A program made the position numbers and the translations under genes. A DNA stretch of 64,000 bases, from contig NC_134829.1 of the NCBI RefSeq assembly GCF_004210375.1, forward strand, positions 53,932,107-53,996,106. The letters are read 5' to 3'. This document shows positions 46,134 through 58,450 of the stretch, one piece after another. Under the pieces are notes generated by a model. It had not been told where the DNA came from, searched no databases, and saw nothing but the letters and a program-made list of their open reading frames with translations. Each line of letters starts with the position of its first letter. The first letter of the stretch is position 1. The DNA comes from Tachypleus tridentatus (Eukaryota > Arthropoda > Merostomata > Xiphosura > Limulidae).

Positions 46134-48002
46134 CTCGGTTTCGCGATTTTTGCTGTTCAAATTTTAAAATAAAACTATAACGTTCCAAAATTTTTATTTC
46201 GCAGTCTAAACAAACGCAAATATAACGACAGCTTAACGTTTAACTTTAAATAATATAACACCCTCCTTTGTCTACCAAATCCAAAGGTATTTTCCCAATG
46301 TGCTAACGTGTCTTTAAAAGACTTTATCGAGCCCACAGTATTCAACGTTTTTACATCTCGTTCAATTGCCCTTAAACGTGCCAAACGCACAGTTTAGTTT
46401 TCTCAGTCTTTTCTCTTTCTATCGAAAACTGAACAGAACATTTTCAGAGCTTTAATTTTTTTATCAGAATTATTAAACAATAAGGTAATAAGCGATTAAA
46501 TACGCCTATTAAATACATTAACAAAATTAGGGATAGTCTGAAATAATAGTTAATCTTCGTTATTTTGTGACCTATTCTGGGATTGCACTCTGGGTGATTT
46601 TTTCTCATCACACACTACTTGTTCAAGGTGTTCAATACGACAAAGGAGCATGGTGACTCTCAAACTCCTAAAATGGTAACGTTGTTGAAACGCGCATTAG
46701 TTGTAATAATACGTTGACAGTTCTGGGTTGCAGGAGATCACAGCGGTGGAATAAAGCCCAATGTACAGAAGAGGTCTTATCTGTGTTGCAACATCTCTCT
46801 TCGGAAACCATCTACTCTTAGAGACTGTCGTCCTCTTTCTAGGTTACACATCGTTCTTCACGTTCAAAATACCATTACCAAAACAAAGAATTCTTGTTTA
46901 AGAAAAACGTTTACATGAACCAGCTGCAACTAGAAGGAGGAAACACTTCAGAATAACAAATATTCTCCGGTTTTGGCATCGTAATTTCCTTTTACCTGTC
47001 TAGTCTGTACTATATTCAAGTGAAGTAAATACAATTCTTAAATAAGTACGTAAAACAGTAGATTCGATCATGACGAGTATACATTAACCATCGCAAAACA
47101 TCTTTACTTAGTGAAGAAACTCTATAAAAATAAAGAAATCAGACAAAAAAGGGATAAACAGAACAAGGAGTATTCAAGAAAACAATCCTGTATATAGGCG
47201 GACGCTACTTCACTTCTTTAGATTGGCTAGACATGGTGGTAAGAACATTTGAATCGCTCTCTGACGGGCGTGCATTCCCAATTCAAATGAAATAACATGT
47301 TACAATTTTCAGACTTATGAGGAGTTGGGATATCATCGAAAATTTCACTGTTCGGTAAAAAATTAAGTACGTCAAATAGTTGTTGGTGAATGATGTTGTA
47401 GAATTGCCTTTCCTCTTTTCCGTCACTGGTAAGTTGGAGATGATAACGCACATAACCATCCAATAGTTCTGACCGGAATTTAAAAGAATAGGTTAAAGAA
47501 TGAAATATCTAGTGTGATTAGTTGTCACAGCATGAAGAGTTGTTTTCAACACACACTGACGGAGTCGTGATCTCTAGATATTACCTGTTCAACCTGGCAA
47601 GTACGTTAACTTATCTTCAAATAAGGTCGCGTGCATCGACGTTTCAAACTATTCACGCATTTAAGAAAAATAAAGCTCGTAAATCCATTCTATCGAAGAG
47701 TTGTAAACTGCTGGTTAGATACTTTGTCGAACGTGACATGAGTACGCGAAGGCCGTTTCTGCACATCAAATTTCGCAGCAGTGCACGCGTTATATTCAAA
47801 AGTAATAACGTTCCTGTTTTGATTTATCACACATCAGTCACACGAATTTCTGAAAGTAGTTACAAGTGTAGGGGGAAACTCGATAAATTCTGTGATATCT
47901 CTTAACCGTCTCACGCTCTGACACAGATATTATGAAGAAAATATCGTTCCACGTTCTCACCATTTGATTTGAAAAAAAAACGAATGTTTTAAAATATTAA
48001 AA

Positions 48003-48075
48003 TGTGCTTGCCATCGATCGAACCTGGTACCTTCCGCGTGTTAGGCGGATGTGATAACCACTACACCACAAGCAC
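48003..48075 (-). tRNA. tRNA-Val(AAC), unit 4, T-stem disrupted
   Basis: As unit 3, but the 3' T-stem strand is GATGG, so two adjacent pairs are lost and the B-box is altered (GGTTCGATCGA). Probably non-functional. Confidence 0.8.
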
Positions 48076-49935
48076 CTCGGTTTCGCGATTTTTGCTGTTC
48101 AAATTTTAAAATAAAACTATAACGTTCCAAAATTTTTATTTCGCAGTCTAAACAAACGCAAATATAACGACAGCTTAACGTTTAACTTTAAATAATATAA
48201 CACCCTCCTTTGTCTACCAAATCCAAAGGTATTTTCCCAATGTGCTAACGTGTCTTTAAAAGACTTTATCGAGCCCACAGTATTCAACGTTTTTACATCT
48301 CGTTCAATTGCCCTTAAACGTGCCAAACGCACAGTTTAGTTTTCTCAGTCTTTTCTCTTTCTATCGAAAACTGAACAGAACATTTTCAGAGCTTTAATTT
48401 TTTTATCAGAATTATTAAACAATAAGGTAATAAGCGATTAAATACGCCTATTAAATACATTAACAAAATTAGGGATAGTCTGAAATAATAGTTAATCTTC
48501 GTTATTTTGTGACCTATTCTGGGATTGCACTCTGGGTGATTTTTTCTCATCACACACTACTTGTTCAAGGTGTTCAATACGACAAAGGAGCATGGTGACT
48601 CTCAAACTCCTAAAATGGTAACGTTGTTGAAACGCGCATTAGTTGTAATAATACGTTGACAGTTCTGGGTTGCAGGAGATCACAGCGGTGGAATAAAGCC
48701 CAATGTACAGAAGAGGTCTTATCTGTGTTGCAACATCTCTCTTCGGAAACCATCTACTCTTCGAGATTATCGTCCTTTCTCTAGGTTACACTTCGTTTTT
48801 GACGTTCAAAATACCATTACCAAAACAAAGAATTATTGTTTAAGAAAAACGTTTACATGAACCAGCTGCAACTAGAAGGAGGAAACACTTCAGAATAACA
48901 AATATTCTCTGGTTTTGGCATCGTAATTTCCTTTTACCTGTCTAGTCTGTACTATATTCAAGTGAACTAAATACAATTCTTAAATAAGTACGTAAAACAG
49001 GAGATTCGATCATGACGAGTATACATTAACCATCGGAAAACATCTTTACTTAGTGAAGAAACTCTATAAAAATAAAGAAATCAGACAAAAAAGGGATAAA
49101 CAGAACAAGGAGTATTCAAGAAAACAATCCTGTCTATAGGCGGACGCTACTTCACTTCTTTAGACTGGCTAGACATGGTGGTAAGAACATTTGAATCGCT
49201 CTCTGACGGGCGTGCATTCAAATGAAATAACATGTTACAATTTTCAGAGTTATGAGGAGTTAGGATATCATCGATAATTTCACTGTTCGGTAAAAATTAA
49301 GTACATCAAATAGTTGGTGGTGAATGATGTTGTAGAATTGCCTTTCCTCTTTTCCGTCACTGGTAAGTTGGAGATGATAACGCACATAACCATCCAATAG
49401 TTCTGACCGGAATTTAAAAGAATAGGTTAAAGAATGAAATATCTAGTGTGATTAGTTGTCACACCATGAAGAGTTGTTTTCAACACACACTGACGGAGTC
49501 GTGATTTCTAGATATTACCTGTACAACCTGGCAAGTACGTCACCTTACCTTCAAATAAGGTCGCGTGCATCGACGTTTCAAACTATTCACGCATTTAAGA
49601 AAAATAAAGCTCGTAAATCCATTCTATCGAAGAGTTGTAAACTGCTGGTTAGATACTTTGTCGAACGTGACATGAGTACGCGAAGGCCGTTTCTGCACAT
49701 CAAATTTCGCAGCAGTGCACGCGTTATATTCAAAAGTAATAACGTTCCTGTTTTGATTTATCACACATCAGTCACACGAATTTCTGAAAGTAGTTACAAG
49801 TGTAGGGGGAAACTCGATAAATTCTGTGATATCTCTTAACCGTCTCACGCTCTGACACAGATATTATGAAGAAAATATCGTTCCACGTTCTCACCATTTG
49901 ATTTGAAAAAAAACGAATGTTTTAAAATATTAAAA

Positions 49936-50008
49936 TGTGCTTGCCAGGGATCGAACCTGGTACCTTCCGCGTGTTAGGCGGATGTGATAACCACTACACC
50001 ACAAGCAC
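49936..50008 (-). tRNA. tRNA-Val(AAC), unit 5
   Basis: Identical in structure to unit 3: perfect acceptor stem, anticodon AAC, A at position 48, intact T-arm. Confidence 0.92.
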
Positions 50009-51869
50009 CTCGGTTTCGCGATTTTTGCTGTTCAAATTTTAAAATAAAACTATAACGTTCCAAAATTTTTATTTCGCAGTCTAAACAAACGCAAATATAA
50101 CGACAGCTTAACGTTTAACTTTAAATAATATAACACCCTCCTTTGTCTACCAAATCCAAAGGTATTTTCCCAATGTGCTAACGTGTCTTTAAAAGACTTT
50201 ATCGAGCCCACAGTATTCAACGTTTTTACATCTCGTTCAATTGCCCTTAAACGTGCCAAACGCACAGTTTAGTTTTCTCAGTCTTTTCTCTTTCTATCGA
50301 AAACTGAACAGAACATTTTCAGAGCTTTAATTTTTTTATCAGAATTATTAAACAATAACGTAATAAGCTATTTAATACGCCTATTAAATACATTAACAAA
50401 ATTAGGGATAGTCTGAAATAATATTTAATCTTCGTTATTTTGTGACCTATTCTGGGATTGCACTCTGGGTGATTTTTTTCTCATCACACACACCTTGTTC
50501 AAGGTGTTCAATACGACAAAGTTGCATGGTGACTCTCAAACTCCTAAAATGATAACGTTGTTCAAACGCGCTTTAGTTGTAATAGTACGTTGACAGCTTT
50601 GGGATTGCAGGAGATCACAGCGGTGGAATAAAGCCCAATGTACAGAAGAGGTCTTATCTGCGTTGCAACATCTCTCTTCGGAAACCATCTACTCTTCGAG
50701 ACTATCGTCCTTTCTCTAGGTTACACTTCGTTTTTGACGTTCAAAATACCATTACCAAAACAAAGAATTATTGTTTAAGAAAAACGTTTACATGAACCAG
50801 CTGCAACTAGAAGGAGGAAACACTTCAGAATAACAAATATTCTCTGGTTTTGGCATCGTAATTTCCTTTTACCTGTCTAGTCTGTACTATATTGAAGTGA
50901 ACTAAATACAATTCTTAAATAAGTACGTAAAACAGGAGATTCGATCATGACGAGTATACATTAACCATCGGAAAACATCTTTACTTAGTGAAGAAACTCT
51001 ATAAAAATAAAGAAATCAGACAAAAAAGGGATAAACAGAACAAGGAGTATTCAAGAAAACAATCCTGTCTATAGGCGGACGCTACTACACTTCTTTAGAC
51101 TGGCTAGACATGGTGGTAAGAACATTTGAATCGCTCTCTGACGGGCGTGCATTCAAATGAAATAACATGTTACAATTTTCAGACTTATGAGGAGTTAGGA
51201 TATCATCGATAATTTCACTGTTCGGTAAAATTAAGTACATCAAATAGTTGTTGGTGAATGATGTTGTAGAATTGCCTTTCCTCTTTTCCGTCACTGGTAA
51301 GTTGGAGATGATAACGCACATAACTATCCAATAGTTCTGACCGGAATTTAAAAGAATAGGTTAAAGAATGAAATATCTAGTGTGATTAGTTGTCACAGCA
51401 TGAAGAGTTGTTTTCAACACACACTGACGGAGTCGTGATCTCTAGATATTACCTGTACAAACTGGCAAGTACGTTAACTTATCTTCAAATAAGGTCGCGT
51501 GCATCGACGTTTCAAACTATTCACGCATTTAAGAAAAATAAAGCTCGTAAACCCATTCTATCGAAGAGTTGTAAACTGCTGGTTAGATACTTCGTCGAAC
51601 GTGACATGATTACGCGAAGGCCGTTTCTGCACATCAAATTTCGCAGCAGTGCACGCATTATATTCAAAAGTAATAACGTTCCTGTTTTGATTTATCACAC
51701 ATCAGTCACACGAATTTCTGAAAGTAGTTACAAGTGTAGGGAGAAACTCGATAAATTCTGTGATATCTCTTAACCGTCTCACGCTCTGACACAGATATTA
51801 TGAAGAAAATATCGTTCCACGTTCTCACCATTTGATTTGAAAAAAAACGAATGTTTTAAAATATTAAAA

Positions 51870-51942
51870 TGTGCTTGCCAGGGATCGAACCTGGGACCTT
51901 CCGCGTGTTAGGCGGATGTGATAACCACTACACCACAAGCAC
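51870..51942 (-). tRNA. tRNA-Val(AAC), unit 6
   Basis: Combines the fully paired acceptor stem of units 3-5 with C at position 48. All stems are intact, so it is the best-formed copy. Confidence 0.94.
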
Positions 51943-53804
51943 CTCCGTTTATCGACTTTTGCTGTTACAATTTTTAAAAAAAAACTATAACGTTCCAAAA
52001 TTTTTATTTCGCAGTCTAAACAAACGCAAATATAACGACAGCTTAACGTTTAACTTTAAATAATATAACACCCTCCTTTGTCTACCAAATCCAAAGGTAT
52101 TTTCCCAATGTGCTAACGTGTCTTTAAAAGACTTTATCGAGCCTACAGTATTCAACGTTTTTCATCTCGTTCAATTGCCCTTAAACGTGCCAAACGCACA
52201 GTTTAGTTTCCTCAGTCTTTTCTCTTTCTATCGAAAACTGAACAGAACATTTTCAGAGCTTTAATTCTTTTATCAGAATTATTAAACAATAACGTAATAA
52301 GCGATTTAATACGCCTATTAAATACATTAACAAAATTAGGGATAGTCTGAAATAATATTTAATCTTCGTTATTTTGTGACCTATTCTGGGATTGCACTCT
52401 GGGTGATTTTTTTCTCATCACACACAACTTGTTCAAGGTGTTCAATACGACAAAGTTGCATGGTGACTCTCAAACACCTAAAATTATAACGTTGTTGAAA
52501 CGCGCTTTAGTTGTAATAGTACGTTGACAGTTCTGGGTTGCAGGAGATCACAGCGGTGGAATAATGCCCAATGTACAGAAGAGGTCTTATCTGTGTTACA
52601 ACATCTCTCTTCGGAAACCATCTACTCTTCGAGACTATCGTCCTTTCTCTAGGTTACACTTCGTTTTTGACGTTCAAAATACCATTACCAAAACAAAGAA
52701 TTATTGTTTAAGAAAAACGTTTACATGAACCAGCTGCAACTAGAAGGAGGAAACACTTCAGAATAACAAATATTCTCCGGTTTTGGCATCGTAATTTCCT
52801 TTTACCTGTCTAGTCTGTACAATATTCAAGTGAACTAAATACAATTCTTAAATAAGTACGTAAAACAGGAGATTCGATCATGACGAGTATACATTAACCA
52901 TCGCAAAACATCTTTACTTAGTGAAGAAACTCTATAAAAATAAAGAAATCAGACAAAAAAGGGATAAACAGAACAAGGAGTATTCAAGAAAACAATCCTG
53001 TCTATAGGCGGACGCTACTACACTTCTTTAGACTGGCTAGACATGGTGGTAAGAACATTTGAATCGCTCTCTGACGGGCGTGCATTCAAATGAAATAACA
53101 TGTTACAATTTTCAGACTTATGAGGAGTTAGGATATCATCGATAATTTCACTGTTCGGTAAAAATTAAGTACATCAAATAGTTGGTGGTGAATGATGTTG
53201 TGGATTTGCGTTTCCTCTTTTCCGTCACTGGTAAGTTGGAGATGATAACGCACATAACTATCCAATAGTTCTGACCGCAATTTAAAAGAATAGGTTAAAG
53301 AATGAAACATGTAGTGTGATTAGTTGTCCCAGCATGAAGAGTTGTTTTCAACACACACTGACGGAGTCGTGATCTCTAGATATTACCTGTACAAACTGGC
53401 AAGTACGTTAACTTATCTTCAACTAAGGTCGCGTGCATCGACGTTTCAAACTATTCACGCATTTAAGAAAAATAAAGCTCGTAAACCCATTCTATCGAAG
53501 AGTTGTAAACTGCTGGTCAGATACTTCGTCGAACGTGACATGATTACGCGAAGGCCGTTTCTGCACATCAAATTTCGCAGCAGTGCACGCGTTATATTCA
53601 AAAGTAATAACGTTCCTGTTTTGATTTATCACACATCAGTCACACGAATTTCTGAAAGTAGTTACAAGTGTAGGGGGAAACTCGATAAATTCTGTGATAT
53701 CTCTTAACCGTCTCACGCTCTGACACAGATATTATGAAGAAAATATCGTTCCACGTTCTCACCATTTGATTTGAAAAAAAAACGAATGTTTTAAAATATT
53801 AAAA

Positions 53805-53877
53805 TGTGCTTGCCAGGGATCGAACCTGGGACCTTCCGAGTGTTAGGCGGATGTGATAACCACTACACCACAAGCAC
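53805..53877 (-). tRNA. tRNA-Val(AAC), unit 7, anticodon-stem mismatch
   Basis: As unit 6, but the anticodon stem reads TCCGC/TCGGA, a C-T mismatch at the pair closing the loop. Internal promoters are intact. Confidence 0.88.
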
Positions 53878-55734
53878 CTCGGTTTCGCGATTTTTGCTGT
53901 TCAAGTTTTTAAAATAAAACGATAACGTTCCAAAATTTTATTTCGCAGTCTAAACAAACGCAAATATAACGACAGCTTAACGTTTAACTTTAAATAATAT
54001 AACACCCTCCTTTGTCTACCAAATCAAAGGTATTTTCCCAATGTGCTAACGTGTCTTTAAAAGACTTTATCGAGCCTACAGTATTCAACGTTTTCATCTC
54101 GTTCAATTGCCCTTAAACGTGCCAAACGCACAGTTTAGTTTCCTCAGTCTTTTCTCTTTCTATCGAAAACTGAACAGAACATTTTCAGAGCTTTAATTTT
54201 TTATCAGAATTATTAAACAATAACGTAATAAGCGATTTAATACGCCTATTAAATACATTAACAAAATTAGGGATAGTCTGAAATAATATTTAATCTTCGT
54301 TATTTTGTGACCTATTCTGGGATTGCACTCTGGGTGATTTTTTCTCATCACACACAACTTGTTCAAGGTGTTCAATACGACAAAGTTGCATGGTGACTCT
54401 CAAACTCCTAAAATTATAACGTTGTTGAAACGCGCTTTAGTTGTAATAATACGTTGACAGTTTTGGGACTGCAGGAGATCACAGCGGTGGAATAAAGCCC
54501 AATGTACAGAAGAGGTCTTATCTGTGTTGCAACATCTTTCTTCGGAAACCATCTACTCTTCGAGACTATCGTCCTTTCTCTAGGTTACACTTCGTTTTTG
54601 ACGTTCAAAATACCATTACCAAAACAAAGAATTATTGTTTAAGAAAAACGTTTACATGAACCAGCTGCAACTAGAAGGAGGAAACACTTCAGAATAACAA
54701 ATATTCTCTGGTTTTGGCATCGTAATTTCCTTTTACCTGTCTAGTCTGTACTATATTCAAGTGAACTAAATACAATTCTTAAATAAGTACGTAAAACAGG
54801 AGATTCGATCATGACGAGTATACATTAACCATCGGAAAACATCTTTACTTAGTGAAGAAACTCTATAAAAATAAAGAAATCAGACAAAAAAGGGATAAAC
54901 AGAACAAGGAGTATTCAAGAAAACAATCCTGTCTATAGGCGGACGCTACTTCACTTCTTTAGACTGGCTAGACATGGTGGTAAGAACATTTGAATCGCTC
55001 TCTGACGGGCGTGCATTCAAATGAAATAACATGTTACAATTTTCAGACTTATGAGGAGTTAGGATATCATCGATAATTTCACTGTTCGGTAAAAATTAAG
55101 TACGTCAAATAGTTGTTGGTGAATGATGTAGTAGAATTGCCTTTCCTCTTTTCCGTCACTGGTAAGTTGGAGATGATAACGCACATAACTATGCAATAGT
55201 TCTGACCGGAATTTAAAAGTATAGGTTAAAGAATGAAATATCTAGTGTGATTAGTTGTCACACCATGAAGAGTTGTTTTCAACACACACTGACGGAGTCG
55301 TGATTTCTAGATATTACCTGTACAACCTGGCAAGTATGTCACCTTACCTTCAAATAAGGTCGCGTGCATCGACGTTTCAAACTATTCACGCATTTAAGAA
55401 AAATAAAGCTCGTAAACCCATTCTATCGAAGAGTTGTAAACTGCTGGTCAGATACTTCGTCGAACGTGACATGATTACGCGAAGGCCGTTTCTGCACATC
55501 AAATTTCGCAGCAGTGCACGCGTTATATTCAAAAGTAATAACGTTCCTGTTTTGATTTATCACACATCAGTCACACGAATTTCTGAAAGTAGTTACAAGT
55601 GTAGGGGGAAACTCGATAAATTCTGTAATATCTCTCAGCCGTCTCACTCTCTGACACAGATATTATGAAGAAAATATCGTTCCACGTACTCACCATCTGA
55701 TTTGAAAGAAAACGAATGGTTTAAAATATTAAAA

Positions 55735-55783
55735 TTTGCCTGCCAGTGATCGAACCTGGGACCTTCCGCGTGTTATTCGGATG
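55735..55783 (-). pseudogene. tRNA-Val remnant, unit 8, cut by a LINE
   Basis: Only the 3' part of the tRNA remains, from the anticodon stem to the acceptor. It has substitutions in the anticodon arm (loop region reads GAATAACAC). The 5' part is replaced by the LINE 3' end. Confidence 0.85.
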
Positions 55784-58163
55784 TTTTGGTTTTTTTCTCT
55801 TTATTTATCCCACCTTAACTGGGGGGGGGGGGGGGGGGTATACACAGAAATACAACAAATAAAACAGAAGTTAATGAATTAGTATGTAACAACAACGCAA
55901 CAAATTACCATTCTGAAAATTACCACAAAGTTAATAAAATTAAGTAAAAATAAATAAAAGAAGTAATTGGAACAGCAGGTAATCCACCAAACATTACAGT
56001 GAACATTAACAAAACAAGAAACCAATGGACCTTTCATTGGTAACAAAAATATAATGAAATAACAACTTATCATAACAAAGTACACAAGATATAACCTTGG
56101 GCACCTTGGGTTACCAAGCTACCAACATAAGAATACACAGAATAAAACACATTTAATGAGTCATGTAACAATGATCGCTGATAATGGAGATGAATATGTC
56201 TACGTACACGCACTTTAAACATTGAAATTAAATGAATGACGCGATTTCGTGCCAAAGAAACTGAACGAGCAGAACATATAACCTGACGTGCCAAACTAGT
56301 AATCAAACGGAATAGGTTCCAGCATCTCCTGGGTAACGAAGGATGAGATCCCACTAAGAGCCACCTCCTCCATACCCAGTTAGATATGGGATATCCAAAA
56401 TAAAACGCCAATAATTTATATACATATGACCACAAGGGCTGTACAAAAGGACATTGGAAAAACAGATGGCCTATGGTTTCCCGCGCCTGTGAACAGAAAG
56501 TGCACAACCCTGTGGGATATCTGTCCATATGTACCAGCTTGACATTAGTGGTTATCGACCGCAACTACAGTAAATAATCCACATCACAAACATAAAATCC
56601 CACAAAAGAAGAATAAGAGTTTTTTCGAATACGTTTCCAGTCTCCAGGAGGAACAATATCTCCCCAGTAGAATGGAGCAGGGAAATTAGTAGCGAGTGAA
56701 AACTGTAAATGTTCCACCAGTTGCCTCACAGATAAACCTTGAAAATGAACTCGATTATCAGACTGGTCCAGAAATTATAAATCCACAACACGTGTGGACG
56801 ACGGAAGAGGAGCCGGCTGGGTGGAGAAAACCGGAAACCAGTCCACAGGCAACGCCTTCTTAAGCATATGAAAATGTGAAACAATTGAGCGGACATTGGC
56901 CAACGGGTCAGAGTCCGTACACATTTAAATCACTGCCCCCACCGATAGAAAAGCAGGGAGCACCTCGTACAATAAATGGCAGACCTGAACCAAACCTGCG
57001 TTAATAAATTCAGGAAAATGAAATGTTCGGTCCCGAACATCAACAATAGCCGGATTTAAAAACAAAGGTTGATCAAAAATTTGTGGGTAAAGAGGAGCTG
57101 GGACAATCCCTTTATCCCCAAGAAGAACCTTCCAGGCATGAAACATTTCCTGAATATAGAAAGGTAACGATTTCACAAAACGTGGCAAAATACGGCATTG
57201 AAGAATCCGAAAGCCCAAAGAGAGATTACCATAACAAGAAAAAAATCCAGAAAGAAGTTGTCGCAAGATGGAAGGACAAAAAGCATCCAAACAACGCTGC
57301 AACAACTTAAAACAGAATGCGAGTTTACGAGTATTAACATCAACCAAGTTGATACCTCTACAATCATAGCTCCGGATAAGAATACCGTATGCCACTTTAT
57401 GTATACCTCCTCGCCAAATAAAATCCAGTATACATTTGCGAAATTGAGCCTCAAACTGTCTTGGCAACGGGAGGATATTCAACGGGTACCATAACACCGC
57501 TGCCACCAAGGAGTTCACCACAAGAGATTTACCCTTTAGCGAGAAAGAACAAAATCGCCACGACACCAAGACACGAGATACCCTGCGCAAAACACCCTGC
57601 CACGTATCTTGCAGCATGACATCGAAATGAGAGTGGAAAACTATTCCCAAAATCCGAATAGGATCCTGGGAAATTCTCAACTCACCAAGGACGAAGTCTG
57701 CAGAAGAGGCCAAACACCCAACCCACAAACCCTGAACTCTTGGTCCAGTTGATCCTCCCCCCAGTAGCTCTGCCAAAAGTGTGGCATACATCCAACACAT
57801 GCGGCAAAGATTCGGCGTCTCGTAAAGTTAAAGTGGTATCATCAGCATGCTGATAAGTAAGTGATGGCGTGGTGAGTAACACATCACCACCAATACCAGT
57901 AATATGAACATTATGAACTAACATATTTCGTAACGGTTCGACACTGAGAACGTAAAGTAGAGCAGACATTGGGCATCCTTGACGAATACCCCGAGTTACA
58001 GCAAAATCATTAGTGAGAAATCCATTAAACATAACACAACTAGAAATAGAAGTTTAGCAAAGACGAACCCCATGTACAAAAGTAGAACCAAAACCCATAC
58101 GCAGAAGAAATTGAAATAAATAGTCATAGGCCACCCGATCAAAGGCTTGCATCTGATCGAGCT
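55784..58163 (-). mobile_element. 5'-truncated L1/Tx1-type LINE
   Basis: Minus-strand reverse transcriptase starting within motif A (QAFDRVAYDYLFQFLLRMGF, near 58150), then RGIRQGCPMSALLYVLSVEP (57961-57997), QHADDTTL in place of YADD (about 57840-57855), and GGRINWTKS. A thumb/connection region follows at 56925-57680, and a C-terminal zinc-binding motif CTFC...HLFFQCPF at about 56430-56510 (zf-RVT type). LDQ-like motif A, the INWTKS block and zf-RVT point to the L1/Tx1 group. The frame changes once near 57700-57800 and stops lie at 56565-56925, so it is dead. Its 3' end is AT-rich with an 18-base C run (G run on plus, 55821-55838). Confidence 0.82.
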
Positions 58164-58450
58164 ACGCACAGTTTAGTTTCCTCAGTCTTTTCTCTTTCTA
58201 TCGAAAACTGAACAGAACATTTTAAGATCTTTAATTTTTTTATCAGAATTATTAAATAATAACGTAATAAGCGATTTAATACGTCTATTAAATCCATTAA
58301 CAAAATTAGCGATCGTCTGAAATAATATTTAATCTTCGTTATTTTGTGACCAATTATGGGATTGCACTCGGGCTGATGTTTTTTCTTATCTCACACAATC
58401 CTATAAGTGTGGGGTGAAACTCGGTAACTTCTGTGATATCTCTCAGCCGT

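Larger units (their letters stand above)
41221..58450. repeat. tandem array of ~1.935-kb tRNA-Val units
   Basis: Eight head-to-tail units start at 41221, 43161, 45103, 47037, 48979, 50914, 52847 and 54778 (each beginning CTTAAATAAGTACGTAAAAC), spacing 1931-1942 bp. Units are nearly identical with scattered substitutions and short indels. Each carries one tRNA-Val gene on the minus strand. The left edge is sharp at 41221. The right end is broken by a LINE at 55784-58163 and then fades, with a rearranged piece at 58400-58450. No protein gene is supported in the 1.86-kb spacer. Confidence 0.95.

Noticed and set aside
46175-46390. 71-codon minus-strand frame repeated in several units
   Set aside because: It differs in length between units and is broken in units 1, 2, 6 and 7. 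No domain recognised, and it has the same homogenisation background.
57083-57494. lysine-rich plus-strand frames
   Set aside because: They lie antisense to the reverse transcriptase of the LINE and are shadows of it.
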